A stretch of DNA of 64,000 nt from positions 1,844,930 through 1,908,929 of the forward strand of contig NZ_KZ614146.1 of the NCBI RefSeq assembly GCF_002886185.1, given 5' to 3'. Position numbers and translations under genes: made by a program. Of the stretch, positions 55,745 to 64,000 are shown piece by piece. Below the pieces are notes generated by a model. The model saw nothing but the letters and a program-made list of their open reading frames with translations, was not told where the DNA came from and did not search any database. This DNA comes from Salipaludibacillus neizhouensis (GTDB taxonomy: Bacteria > Bacillota > Bacilli > Bacillales > Salisediminibacteriaceae). The first letter of the stretch is position 1, and the number at the start of each line of letters is the position of its first letter.

Positions 55745-56995
55745 ATGACTAAGGTTCAACCTATAGATGAAGTAAAAGATCCAGTTCAGGAAAAAAGTGC
55801 TGATTTAAATAAACCTCAAAAGTCACTAATCATTGGTGGTCTAGTTGTTGCGGCAATTTTATTGAGTTATCTTGCATTCACACAAACTATTGCTCAACCT
55901 TTGTTACTAGTTATTGGCGTGCTGCTTGGTTACACACTGCTACATGCTCGCTTTGGCTTTACTTCGGCATTTCGCAGGCTTGCGTCTGTTGGAAATGGGC
56001 AGGCTATACGTTCACACATGCTAATGTTAGCAGTAGCGGTAACATTATTTGCTCCAATTTTAGCATTTGGTTATTCCTTCTTTGGTGGAGGAGTCAGCGG
56101 ATATGTGGCACCATTAGGTGTTAGTCTTCTAGTCGGTGCTTTCTTATTTGGAATAGGGATGCAGCTTGGAGGGGGATGTGCTTCTGGTACGCTGTATGCA
56201 GTTGGAGGCGGACGTACTGTTATGTTTATAACACTATTATTCTTTATCGTCGGTTCAACAATAGGAGCCTATCATCTACCATTTTGGACCGAAGATTTAC
56301 CAGCCTTTGAACCTGTTTCTCTAGCAACATCTACAGGACTCGGTTATGGTGGTGCTTGGGCCTTATCGATTGCATTATTTGGTCTTATCACTTGCATTAC
56401 GATCATTATAGAGAAAAAGAGAAAACCACCAAAAATGGCACCTGTACCGTCAACAAGAGGTTGGAAAAGGATTTTCCGCGGCTCATGGCCATTGTTCGCA
56501 GCAGCGATTGCACTTGCGGTCCTTAATGCTTTAACGTTAATGACTCGTGGTACGCCATGGGGGGTTACTTCTGCTTTTGCATTGTGGGGATCTAAAGTTC
56601 TCATGTTTTTTGGAGTTGATGTCGCTAGTTGGGGATATTGGCAAGGTGCAAATGAAGCAGCACTGCAATCATCCATTTTTGCTGATTCAACTACTATACT
56701 GAACTTAGGTGTTATTCTTGGAGCATTCCTTGCTTCAGCAGCAGGTGGACTTTTCAAGTTTACTAGTATTAATCTCAAAAATGTAGCAGCGGCTGTCATT
56801 GGAGGATTGTTGTTAGGCTATGGTGCCCGTCTCGCTTTCGGTTGTAACATTGGCGCGTATTTCGGCGGCATTGCGTCATTTAGTCTTCATGGTTATATTT
56901 GGGGAATCCTAGCACTAGCAGGGACTTCTGTTGCATTATATATTAGACCACTATTCGGGTTATCCGTTCCAAAATCAAAAGATTCGTTTTGTTAA
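55745..56995 (+). CDS. YeeE/YedE family transporter (TsuA-type)
   Basis: The 416-residue protein has about ten spans in two halves and the family's conserved Cys motifs GIGMQLGGGCASGTLYAVGG and ARLAFGCNIGAYFGGIASFS. The B. subtilis-type relative carries thiosulfate. The Cys residues are thought to relay the sulfur compound. No TusA-like partner gene follows directly, unlike many relatives. Terminator follows. Confidence 0.87.
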   Translation: MTKVQPIDEVKDPVQEKSADLNKPQKSLIIGGLVVAAILLSYLAFTQTIAQPLLLVIGVLLGYTLLHARFGFTSAFRRLASVGNGQAIRSHMLMLAVAVTLFAPILAFGYSFFGGGVSGYVAPLGVSLLVGAFLFGIGMQLGGGCASGTLYAVGGGRTVMFITLLFFIVGSTIGAYHLPFWTEDLPAFEPVSLATSTGLGYGGAWALSIALFGLITCITIIIEKKRKPPKMAPVPSTRGWKRIFRGSWPLFAAAIALAVLNALTLMTRGTPWGVTSAFALWGSKVLMFFGVDVASWGYWQGANEAALQSSIFADSTTILNLGVILGAFLASAAGGLFKFTSINLKNVAAAVIGGLLLGYGARLAFGCNIGAYFGGIASFSLHGYIWGILALAGTSVALYIRPLFGLSVPKSKDSFC

Positions 56996-57008
56996 GGAAT
57001 GAGGATAA

Positions 57009-57045
57009 AAATCACCATGCGAAATAATCGCATGGTGATTTGTTA
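57009..57045 (+). terminator. Rho-independent terminator
   Basis: AAATCACCATGCGA / TCGCATGGTGATTT, perfect 14 bp with a 5-base loop. Confidence 0.88.
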
Positions 57046-57331
57046 TTAACAGAGGATAATGTATCGTTTAGGTTTCATATATTCTTTGCATAAACATTAT
57101 AGTTTATCGATTTTTTATTTAAAACGAAGAATAATAATCAAGGATTGTTAGATAAATCTGCTAAGATAAGGGGAAGACTAGTGTCCATCATCAATGAAGT
57201 CAATTTGCTGCTAGTAATTATTCGTGAAGGAATATTTTCTGATGGTTTTAGTAAGGGGTACTTTTATGCTAAAGTATAGCCAAAGTTGAACTTGAAAAAT
57301 AAAAAAGTTCCGGAAGGAGAAATCAAACAAT
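57046..57331. other. Intergenic before DinB-like gene
   Basis: AT-rich, no gene or promoter recognised. AAAGTTCCGGAAGGAGAAATC is the ribosome binding site region of the next gene. Confidence 0.35.
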
Positions 57332-57814
57332 ATGAGTACATATAGAAACGATCAAGTTAAAATGACAACAGAAGTAGAATCGCTGCGAAACATGCTTTCC
57401 TATGTAGAACATTTGCAAAGTTATGATGCAAAAATGCTGACAGTTCCCATAAAGTCCGGAAAATGGTCAATCCGTGAAATCATCGGACACTTATACTACT
57501 GGGACAGCTACTTGATGGAATCAGTAATTCCTCGTTTGGCTCAGGACGCGTCGCTGCCGCCCTTTCCGTATCCTGCAGTGTATAACCGAGCAGCTATAGC
57601 TTCCCTTGAAGGTCGCAAGGTATCGCGGATTTTAGAAGGATTTATCACAAGTCGTAAATTGTTAATTGAACAAATCATGTCTTTGGACGATCAGATGACG
57701 TTTAAGATAAGGGGATCCGAAGAAACATTCACAACGAATAAACTCGTCGATATGTTTTCAAAACACGACATGCACCATCAAGAGCAAATGGAAAGCTTCT
57801 TAACGCAGGCTTAG
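57332..57814 (+). CDS. DinB family protein
   Basis: The 160-residue four-helix protein has the DinB metal-site histidines (IIGHLYYWDSY and FSKHDMHHQEQ). DinB-like proteins are often nickel/zinc-binding thiol-dependent transferases (bacillithiol transferases). Function unproven. Monocistronic, ATG after GGAAGGAG. Confidence 0.83.
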   Translation: MSTYRNDQVKMTTEVESLRNMLSYVEHLQSYDAKMLTVPIKSGKWSIREIIGHLYYWDSYLMESVIPRLAQDASLPPFPYPAVYNRAAIASLEGRKVSRILEGFITSRKLLIEQIMSLDDQMTFKIRGSEETFTTNKLVDMFSKHDMHHQEQMESFLTQA

Positions 57815-57870
57815 ACAGTGATCAGTTTATTTATTCGTCAATAAAAACAGATAGTTAACTGATGAAGGGA

Positions 57871-57908
57871 AGCAGGATGAACTGAAAGGTTCATTTCTGC
57901 TGTTTTTC
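57871..57908 (+). terminator. Terminator of DinB-like gene
   Basis: AGCAGGATGAAC pairs with GTTCATTTCTGCT (one bulge); a T5 tail follows. Confidence 0.7.
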
Positions 57909-57975
57909 ATTCTAAATATGTGATTTCAAACGCATCTTATTTCGATTAATACAATTTTTAATTATTATCCAGAGT

Positions 57976-58507
57976 TTATTCGAATAAAGAAAGATTGAAA
58001 TAAATAATAATAATCACACTGAAAATCACGCAAATGATCCATGCAAACGGGGGATTTTTATTATGGATAGCTGTTACCAGAAACATGACAACCCATGTAG
58101 CAACTGACCACCACATATGCCAGTCGTTATGAAATGTAATAATTCCAAGAAATACATATAAAAACTCAAATATCGACCCGAGAATTATAAATATAATAGT
58201 ATAAATTATTTGCAGATAAATCTTTGAGGCATATGGATAGAGTGAAAGGTAAAGTAATATGATAGCAGGAAGTGATAGAAAAGCGACCCGTAATTCATTC
58301 ATTGTCGTTTGGAGACAAGAAAATTCCATGATATAACCACAGTGGTTGATCATACGTTAACGCATAGGCAAAAAGGCAAACTAATACGATAAAAAGAATT
58401 GTCGGATAGTATTTCCTCCAGTTTCCCCAGTCACCAAAACACCCTGTTAAAATCAAGAGTGATGCTGTAAAAAAGAATGGAATATACCAAGAAATCGTTT
58501 GCAACAT
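57976..58507 (-). pseudogene. CBO0543 family membrane protein, split by a 4-bp duplication
   Basis: Start MLQTISWYIPFFFTASLLIL (58507) runs through DWGNWRKYYPTILF and YDQPLWLYHGIFLSPNDNE to a TGA at 58295. The next frame continues ELRVAFLSLPAIILLYLSLY and FHNDWHMWWSVATW to 57976. The break is GAATGAATGAAT; without one ATGA copy the frame joins as PNDNELRV. The whole gene would give about 175 residues, with 4-5 spans. It is probably inactive or phase-variable. Function of the family is unknown. Confidence 0.75.
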
Positions 58508-58830
58508 AGACTGCTACTCCTTAGTAAAAACTTCATATATTATGTCTTTATATTATGCTCTTTTGCCTTTACAATATTAAACAATTGGGGAAGCGTTCAT
58601 ATAAATGCGAATTCAGAGATTTATTTATTTCTTTTTGTTGGACCTAATTGGTCACGTTACTATGTAAATTAAAGGTATGACAATCGTATGTAGGAGGGGA
58701 TACCATTTATTAGTAACTCGCCTTATTCTGTTTAATGTCTTATTCTTCATAGATTCATCACATTTATATTATATGATTTTGAGTATGCTTTGGAATTATT
58801 TAAGAGGTTAAGTATTGAGGAGGTAACACT
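58508..58830. other. Intergenic before ccdA
   Basis: A strong ribosome-binding-like run (GTAGGAGGGGATACC, about 58690) has no start codon after it, so it may be a relic of a lost gene. No other feature. Confidence 0.35.
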
Positions 58831-59544
58831 ATCTATGACGTAACACTACTATTATTAGCATTTGGTGCTGGACTATTATCTTTTATTTCTCCTTGTAATC
58901 TTCCTTTATACCCTGCATTTATCTCATATATTACAGGGATGTCAACGGACCAATTAAAAGAGGGAGGCAAAGCATTTAATAAACAAGCTGTTGCTCACAC
59001 TCTCCTTTTTCTAATAGGATTCTCCCTCATTTTTATCGTGTTAGGGATGTCATCTTCGTTTATTGGAACATATTTTTTAAAGTATAACGATTTTATCCGT
59101 CAAATAGGAGCAATTACCATCTTCTTTTTTGGATTAGTAATACTGGGTTTAATAAAACCAAAGTTTTTAATGAAAGAACAAAAAATCACATTGAAAAATC
59201 GGCCAACTGGATACCTTGGTTCAAGTTTGATTGGTATTGGTTTTGCGGCTGGTTGGACACCTTGTATAGGACCAATTTTAGCTTCAGTTATTGCCTTAAG
59301 TGTCGCAAATCCGGGGTCTGGTCTACTATATATGGTTACTTACAGTCTTGGATTTTCAATTCCTTTTTTCATTATGACTTTTTTTATTGGGAAATTATCC
59401 TTCATAAAAAAACATACTCATAAAATTGTCCAATTTGGCGGGTACATGATGATCATCATGGGGATCATTTTATACTTTGATTGGTTGTCAAAAATATCAT
59501 CATTTTTAATTTACAATGTATTCAACGGCTTCACAGGTTTTTAA
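58831..59544 (+). CDS. ccdA: Cytochrome c biogenesis protein CcdA, non-standard start
   Basis: Reading from ATC at 58831 gives about 237 residues, the usual CcdA length, starting IYDVTLLLLAFGAGLLSF with SPCNLPLYPAFISYITG, the conserved first span and catalytic Cys. GAGGAGG lies 7 bases before the ATC. No ATG, GTG or TTG is in frame between an upstream TGA and the ATG at 58939, which would delete the first Cys. An ATG at 58834 is in another frame (stop after two codons). The second Cys site is GWTPCIGP. It carries electrons across the membrane for haem/copper thiol chemistry. Confidence 0.75.
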   Translation: MYDVTLLLLAFGAGLLSFISPCNLPLYPAFISYITGMSTDQLKEGGKAFNKQAVAHTLLFLIGFSLIFIVLGMSSSFIGTYFLKYNDFIRQIGAITIFFFGLVILGLIKPKFLMKEQKITLKNRPTGYLGSSLIGIGFAAGWTPCIGPILASVIALSVANPGSGLLYMVTYSLGFSIPFFIMTFFIGKLSFIKKHTHKIVQFGGYMMIIMGIILYFDWLSKISSFLIYNVFNGFTGF

Positions 59545-59637
59545 TGTGTGATAAAATTTTATTTATCACATTTCTACCACATCTTTCATTTATATTAAAT
59601 AAAGAAAAAAACACAAAATTTGTTGGAGGCAGAATAA

Positions 59638-60801
59638 ATGAAACACTTACTATACAGCTTTGCTATGGTTTTAACTTTGTTAGCCATTCCTTTTAATGTT
59701 TTAGCACACGGAACAGAAGAAGAACATCAACAAGAGCTTCTATTGAATACGATGCTCAAAAATGGAATGATTGGATCTTTAGTTTTATTCGGCGTACTTC
59801 TCTTAGTTTGGTACGCTTTAAAAAAGAAAATGAATGGACTAAACATGCAAAAGAAAGAAGAAAGTGTTAAAAGAAATAAATTAAACAAGTTATCAAAATC
59901 AGTTCTCTTCATTAGTTTTATCCCTTTGTTAGCGGCAGTTACTCTTGGATTCTTACTTAATAACGAGAGTACTGAGAATGTTACATTTACGCATATCCAC
60001 GGCTTAGGCTATACGAATAATGGACAGGAGATTTATGTTCCTTCTCATGATGGCTTAAAGGTATATTCAGATGGTATATGGTTTAGTCAAACAGAAGGTG
60101 AACAACATGACTATATGGGTTTTTCAATGGTGGAAGATGGATTCTATAGTAGTGGACATCCAGCTCCTGGTTCAAAAATGGCAAATCCCTTTGGAGTTTT
60201 AAAAAGTACTGATAAAGGAAAAACGTTAGAAACACTTGATTTATACAAAGAAATAGATTTCCACTGGATGACAGTAGGATACACCACAAAAGATATTTTT
60301 GTATTGAATCCGGAACCAAATTCAAGAATGCCTGAACCAGGGTTTTATTATTCAACGGATGAAACGAAAACATGGAATCAAAGTAAACTAGAAGGGTTAG
60401 TTGGACAAGCTTCTATATTAACCGCTCACCCAACGGAAGAAGGGACAGTCGCAATTGGCACTGATAGTGGAGTCTTTTTATCTACGGACTATGGCAATTC
60501 ATTTGAGCCTTTACTCGAAAATGAAAAAGCAACAGCTGTATCCTTTGATCATAACAATTCCCTATTGGTAGCTGTGCCTGGGCAATTATTGTCAATCAGT
60601 TTAGTTGATAATAACCTGAGTCATCTCAGCATTCCTTCATTAGATAGTGATGATGCTATTGCCTACGTGAGGCAAAACCCTCAAAATGCTAGTGAATATG
60701 TTTTTTCCACTTTAAATAAGGATATTTATATCACAAAAGATAGCGGGGACACATGGACGAAAATTGTCAATAAGGGTAGTGCCGAAAAGACAGAGTTATA
60801 G
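59638..60801 (+). CDS. F510_1955-type BNR/sialidase-like repeat protein
   Basis: The 387-residue protein has a signal peptide (to NVLAHG), a transmembrane span at about 45-62, a second near 95-112, and a beta-propeller-like part with BNR motifs (STDKGKTLE, STDETKTWN, STDYGNSFE, TKDSGDTWT). This is the F510_1955 family pattern, beside CcdA and CopC/D. Role unknown; likely an extracytoplasmic binding protein. Confidence 0.78.
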   Translation: MKHLLYSFAMVLTLLAIPFNVLAHGTEEEHQQELLLNTMLKNGMIGSLVLFGVLLLVWYALKKKMNGLNMQKKEESVKRNKLNKLSKSVLFISFIPLLAAVTLGFLLNNESTENVTFTHIHGLGYTNNGQEIYVPSHDGLKVYSDGIWFSQTEGEQHDYMGFSMVEDGFYSSGHPAPGSKMANPFGVLKSTDKGKTLETLDLYKEIDFHWMTVGYTTKDIFVLNPEPNSRMPEPGFYYSTDETKTWNQSKLEGLVGQASILTAHPTEEGTVAIGTDSGVFLSTDYGNSFEPLLENEKATAVSFDHNNSLLVAVPGQLLSISLVDNNLSHLSIPSLDSDDAIAYVRQNPQNASEYVFSTLNKDIYITKDSGDTWTKIVNKGSAEKTEL

Positions 60802-60822
60802 TAAGAAAACGTAAATTTGTTA

Positions 60823-60860
60823 AAACGCTTGGGCCTAATGGGTTCAAGCGCATTTTTATT
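60823..60860 (+). terminator. Rho-independent terminator
   Basis: AACGCTTGGGCC / GGTTCAAGCGCATTTTT, an imperfect hairpin with a T5 tail. Confidence 0.7.
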
Positions 60861-60998
60861 AAGTGACAATTCATAGATTGCCCAACCTTCTCAGTAGGTA
60901 TTGGACCGACTGTATTAAGAATAAGATCTTCACAATTTAATCACAAATTATCGTTATAATTTCACAATAAATAAGTTAGCTTTCAAGGGGAGAATAAA

Positions 60999-61523
60999 AT
61001 GAAGAAACGTAGATTAATAGTTCGAGCCTCAATTTTGTTTGTAATGACGCTGGCAATTGGATATACTTTTTTTCTTCAATTTACAGAAGAAAGAGGACTA
61101 GTAGACACAGGGGATGTTGTGCCAAACTTTATTCTTAAAGATGTAAATGGGAACAAATTTGAACTCGATGATTATAAGGGTAAAGGTGTTTATTTAACTT
61201 TTTGGGCTACTTACTGTAAGTACTGTACGGCGAAGATGGAGTATCTAAAAGAACATTATGAAAAATATAAAGAAAAAGGGGTAGAAATTATTGCCGTGAA
61301 TGTAGATGAATCGTCGGTTCAAGTCCAAAGTTTTATTGATCGACACCAAGTACCATATCCCAATCCAATTGACCGTAACATGCTTGTAAGTAATGCTTAT
61401 GGTGTCACTGCTCTACCTCATACATTATTACTAGATGAAGAAGGTATAGTTATAGAACGTAAAGTTGGGGGCAAAACGGAAGCAGAAGTAGTTGAAGCAT
61501 TGGAAAAAGTTGTTCCAAAGTAA
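60999..61523 (+). CDS. TlpA/ResA-like membrane thioredoxin
   Basis: The 174-residue protein has an anchor (residues 8-27) and a thioredoxin fold with WATYCKYCTAKM (Cys73, Cys76) and a cis-Pro at ALPHT. ResA has CEPC; CKYC is unusual. It would be reduced by the CcdA proteins encoded on both sides and reduce a thiol, likely in copper or cytochrome maturation. ATG after AAGGGGAG. Confidence 0.85.
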   Translation: MKKRRLIVRASILFVMTLAIGYTFFLQFTEERGLVDTGDVVPNFILKDVNGNKFELDDYKGKGVYLTFWATYCKYCTAKMEYLKEHYEKYKEKGVEIIAVNVDESSVQVQSFIDRHQVPYPNPIDRNMLVSNAYGVTALPHTLLLDEEGIVIERKVGGKTEAEVVEALEKVVPK

Positions 61524-61642
61524 TAACAAGTATGTGGCAGGTATCATTTTAAGAGCGCGGTACACTTTACTCTATTAAATAAGAGGGATTTACCATCGTT
61601 GTTATAACTATTCAAAAATCAACCCCCAAAGGTGGGAGTAGT

Positions 61643-62386
61643 GTGTTTTATCAGTTAGTAGATCAAGTCAGTGCATTTTTTAGAGAACCTTTTATGAATG
61701 CTGCAAACAGTATGGAATCAATTCCTCTATTTTTCGCCTTGGTACTAGGTCTGGTTGGTGCTTTAGCGCCGTGTCAGTTCTCTGGAAATATTAGTGCTAT
61801 CACCCTCTACGGGTCGAAGTCTCTTAACCAAGGAATTTCTTGGTCTAACACTCTCTTTTATACACTCGGAAAAATTGTTGCTTTTACAGCTTTAGGAAGC
61901 ATCGTTTGGATTATTGGACAAGAATTCCAACGAGAACTCACACCATACTTTCCATGGATCAGGAAGATTCTAGGCCCACTGCTTATTTTAATAGGTTTCT
62001 ATATGCTTGGTTTCTTTACAATGAAGTGGACAGTGAAGCTATGGAAACATCAAGAGTCAGGAGGAAACAAGGGACAAAGAAAAGGGAACTGGGGCGCATT
62101 TATGCTCGGTTTTAGTTTTTCACTTGGGTTTTGCCCGACAATGTTCATTTTGTTTTTTGTGTTACTCATGCCAGTTACTTTTTCAACTCACTATGGAGTG
62201 ATATTGCCAGGTGTTTTTGCGATAGGCACTGCAATTCCGCTCTTCATAGTAATTTTTGTGATTTGGTTTCTGGGAGCTGGAGGTTCCATATTAAAAAAAG
62301 GGAGAAGGATAGGACGAGTGGTACAAAGTATTGCAGGGGGAGTCATGATCGTAATTGGTATATTAGACATTATGACGTTTTGGTAA
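61643..62386 (+). CDS. CcdA-like / sulfite-exporter-type thiol transporter
   Basis: The 247-residue protein has six spans and two conserved Cys sites, GALAPCQFSGNIS and SLGFCPTMFIL, in the CcdA/DsbD-like arrangement. It differs from the upstream CcdA in sequence, so it is a second member, perhaps for the TlpA-like protein. GTG start 61643 behind GGTGGGAG. Confidence 0.82.
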   Translation: MFYQLVDQVSAFFREPFMNAANSMESIPLFFALVLGLVGALAPCQFSGNISAITLYGSKSLNQGISWSNTLFYTLGKIVAFTALGSIVWIIGQEFQRELTPYFPWIRKILGPLLILIGFYMLGFFTMKWTVKLWKHQESGGNKGQRKGNWGAFMLGFSFSLGFCPTMFILFFVLLMPVTFSTHYGVILPGVFAIGTAIPLFIVIFVIWFLGAGGSILKKGRRIGRVVQSIAGGVMIVIGILDIMTFW

Positions 62387-62468
62387 TTCATGGTGACCAA
62401 AAGTTATACAAACCCTATCATATAAATCTTTGTTCTACCTACTCTATAAAACTAGGAAGTGCTTAAAA

Positions 62469-64000
62469 GTGAGAAAAACGAATTATTTCAAGGGAATATG
62501 GATGATTTTAGCTTTATTTTTTTCTGTCTCATTCATTACTACAGAAGTTGAGGCCCATTCAGATATTGAAGAAATCAAACCAGATGTTATGTCAATGTTA
62601 GAGGATATTCCTGATAAAATTGAAATCAGTTTTGGAGTACCTATTAACCTATATACTGATTCTATTCAATTGAAAGATTCACAAGGAACTTCTATTAAAA
62701 TAGAAGAACCCACTTTAGAAAATAATAATAAAAATGTGTTTGTACCCATACCCGATGATTTGTCACCTGGTACATATACTGTTTTTATAAATGTTGTCGC
62801 CATAGATGGCCATGAATTAAATGAACAATTCACATTTGAAATATCACAGTCGATAGAAGAAAAAGAAAAAGTTCAAATTGAAACTGAAAATCATCTACAA
62901 TTTGAAAAAACAATTCCTCATGATGGGGCATTAATCAAAAAAAGACCGGAGAAAATTGAAATATGGTTTACAGGTGAAATTGAAAATGACAGTGACGTCT
63001 TATTTGGTTTATTTAACGACAAAATGAACCCAATAGACATTAAAAAGGAATATATTAATCCTGAAAATCCACGAAGTTATATTATTGAGCTTAATGAACA
63101 GTTAGAAAGTGGAACATATCAAGCAAACTGGTATACACAAGGGAAAAATGGGGGAGATAGTGGGATATTTTATTTTGCCGTTAATGAAGTAACATCCATT
63201 GTTAACTCAAAAGTTCCTATTGATAATGTAGATAATAATATTGGATTCAATAAAACAGCTAAATGGCTATCGTACGTTGGAGTTTTTGTGCTATTTGGAG
63301 TGATGTTTTTCCAGCTGTTTATATCAAAAGGAGCAGAATATCTCCAAAGATGGAACATAATGGTACGTCTGTTTTATATAACAGCATTAATAGGGTTTAT
63401 TTTATTACTAGTATTACGATTTAGAGAGTTGGAAAGTGTACCTTTTAATGAACTTTTGACCTTCCAGTTCATGTGGTTAACTTTCGCTCAATTCATTCTT
63501 CTAGTAACTGCTTATTGGATTAAGCGCATAAAATATCGTTTAATAGTTATTAGTTCAGTTATTGTATTATGGTCTGTTTCAGGACATTCCTCATTATCTG
63601 GTCATGGTGGCCTTTACGCTATCTTTTTCGATCTAATACATGTTTTCGCATCAGCTATCTGGATTGGTGGGCTTTTTGCTTTATTAATTATGATACCTAA
63701 AGATAATCCAATCGTATGGTTAAAAAAATATGGGAAACTTTATTCTGAGTTTGCTTTTTTAAGTATTATCTCCCTTTCTTTATCCGGGCTAGGAATGATT
63801 ATACTATACCTTCCCTCCTTTAGTTTAGAAAGTCTTATGGTTAGTAATTGGGGGAATTACTTGTTATTAAAAATAATTCTTTTTGTAATTATTCTTTTGA
63901 TTGGTTTACTGCAAAGGTACTTCCTGCACTCAAAAAAACAGCTTACTTCTAGTTTTTTATTGAGAACTAAAACAGAAATAATTATTGGTGTTATTATTAT
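62469..64000 (+). CDS. CopC-CopC-CopD copper protein, partial
   Basis: The frame stays open from GTG 62469 to the window end (about 510 codons). A signal peptide ends VEAHSDIEEIKPDV, leaving His as the first mature residue. The first CopC domain has the DGHELNEQFTF copper site. A second CopC-like domain (LQFEKTIPHDGALIKKRPEK, then NGGDSGIFYF) lacks the DGH motif. About seven spans follow, with GHGGLYAIFFDLIHVFASAI in the CopD part. This is YcnJ-like. AGGAAG precedes the start. The 3' end is outside the window. Confidence 0.82.
   Translation, partial: MRKTNYFKGIWMILALFFSVSFITTEVEAHSDIEEIKPDVMSMLEDIPDKIEISFGVPINLYTDSIQLKDSQGTSIKIEEPTLENNNKNVFVPIPDDLSPGTYTVFINVVAIDGHELNEQFTFEISQSIEEKEKVQIETENHLQFEKTIPHDGALIKKRPEKIEIWFTGEIENDSDVLFGLFNDKMNPIDIKKEYINPENPRSYIIELNEQLESGTYQANWYTQGKNGGDSGIFYFAVNEVTSIVNSKVPIDNVDNNIGFNKTAKWLSYVGVFVLFGVMFFQLFISKGAEYLQRWNIMVRLFYITALIGFILLLVLRFRELESVPFNELLTFQFMWLTFAQFILLVTAYWIKRIKYRLIVISSVIVLWSVSGHSSLSGHGGLYAIFFDLIHVFASAIWIGGLFALLIMIPKDNPIVWLKKYGKLYSEFAFLSIISLSLSGLGMIILYLPSFSLESLMVSNWGNYLLLKIILFVIILLIGLLQRYFLHSKKQLTSSFLLRTKTEIIIGVII

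Noticed and set aside
1-64000. CRISPR arrays, rRNA, tRNA, prophage or insertion sequences
   Set aside because: No repeat-spacer structure, RNA gene, transposase or phage gene was seen on reading.

Overview
The window reads as a low-GC, endospore-forming Firmicute of the family Bacillaceae, plausibly one of the Halobacillus/Virgibacillus/Oceanobacillus-like genera. The sporulation gene content supports this: the gerP operon, cotJABC, a YjcZ-type peptide, an alpha/beta SASP and a sporulenol-type cyclase. So do the AGGAGG-type ribosome binding sites, frequent GTG/TTG starts and Rho-independent hairpins. No rRNA, tRNA, CRISPR array, transposase or prophage was seen. The genus is inference; the family-level call is well supported.

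Left part (1-21 kb). After a partial gene and a small basic protein come a methyltransferase, a membrane protein, a SatD/DUF3307 pair, a nitrate/sulfonate-type ABC importer (ATPase, permease, lipoprotein), a divergent second PRPP synthetase, and the glutamate synthase operon gltB-gltD. Small housekeeping genes follow: Cof-type phosphatase, M50-like membrane protein, anchored cupredoxin, DUF2203, luciferase-like monooxygenase, MgtC and PAP2 phosphatase.

Germination and coat genes (21.5-24.3 kb and 36.6-42.9 kb). A minus-strand gerPA-gerPB-gerPC-gerPD-gerPE operon is preceded by a good sigma-K promoter match and followed by an Hsp20-like gene; gerPF stands alone upstream. cotJA-cotJB-cotJC lies at 36.7-37.9 kb. 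An LTA-synthase-type sulfatase, a Gly/Tyr-rich protein, a YjcZ peptide and a SASP follow.

Transport/redox/lipid operon (28.6-36.5 kb). A SelD-like FAD oxidoreductase precedes a tightly packed operon: YnjB-like lipoprotein, two permeases, ATPase, TVP38/TMEM64 protein, CDP-alcohol phosphatidyltransferase and mercuric-reductase-like disulfide oxidoreductase. The combination resembles E. coli ynjBCD-ynjF with added redox enzymes. Its substrate is unknown, and it is the best candidate for an undescribed system here.

Stress patch (43-46.5 kb). A frameshifted OsmC gene, a Crp/Fnr-family regulator, a flavodoxin-like reductase and a TVP38/TMEM64 protein lie together. Two long palindromes here share the core GTAAGnTAGCTTAC, and a third close copy lies upstream of the FAD oxidoreductase at 28.66 kb.

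Pectin island (48.8-55.7 kb). A 1748-residue secreted protein joins a lamin-G-like region, FN3 domains (one interrupted by a ThuA/GATase-like insert), a CE8 pectinesterase, Ig-like repeats and a PL10 pectate lyase. Upstream lie a promoter, a cre-like site and a LacI-type palindrome. Decayed fragments of a transaldolase-like gene and a YteT-like oxidoreductase flank it, so the island looks like the remnant of a larger pectin-utilisation locus.

Right end (55.7-64 kb). A YeeE/YedE (TsuA-type) transporter, a DinB-like protein and a CBO0543 gene broken by a 4-bp duplication are followed by a copper/thiol-redox set: CcdA with an ATC where the start codon should be, an F510_1955-type BNR protein, a TlpA/ResA-like thioredoxin, a second CcdA-like protein, and a CopC-CopC-CopD fusion that runs off the window.
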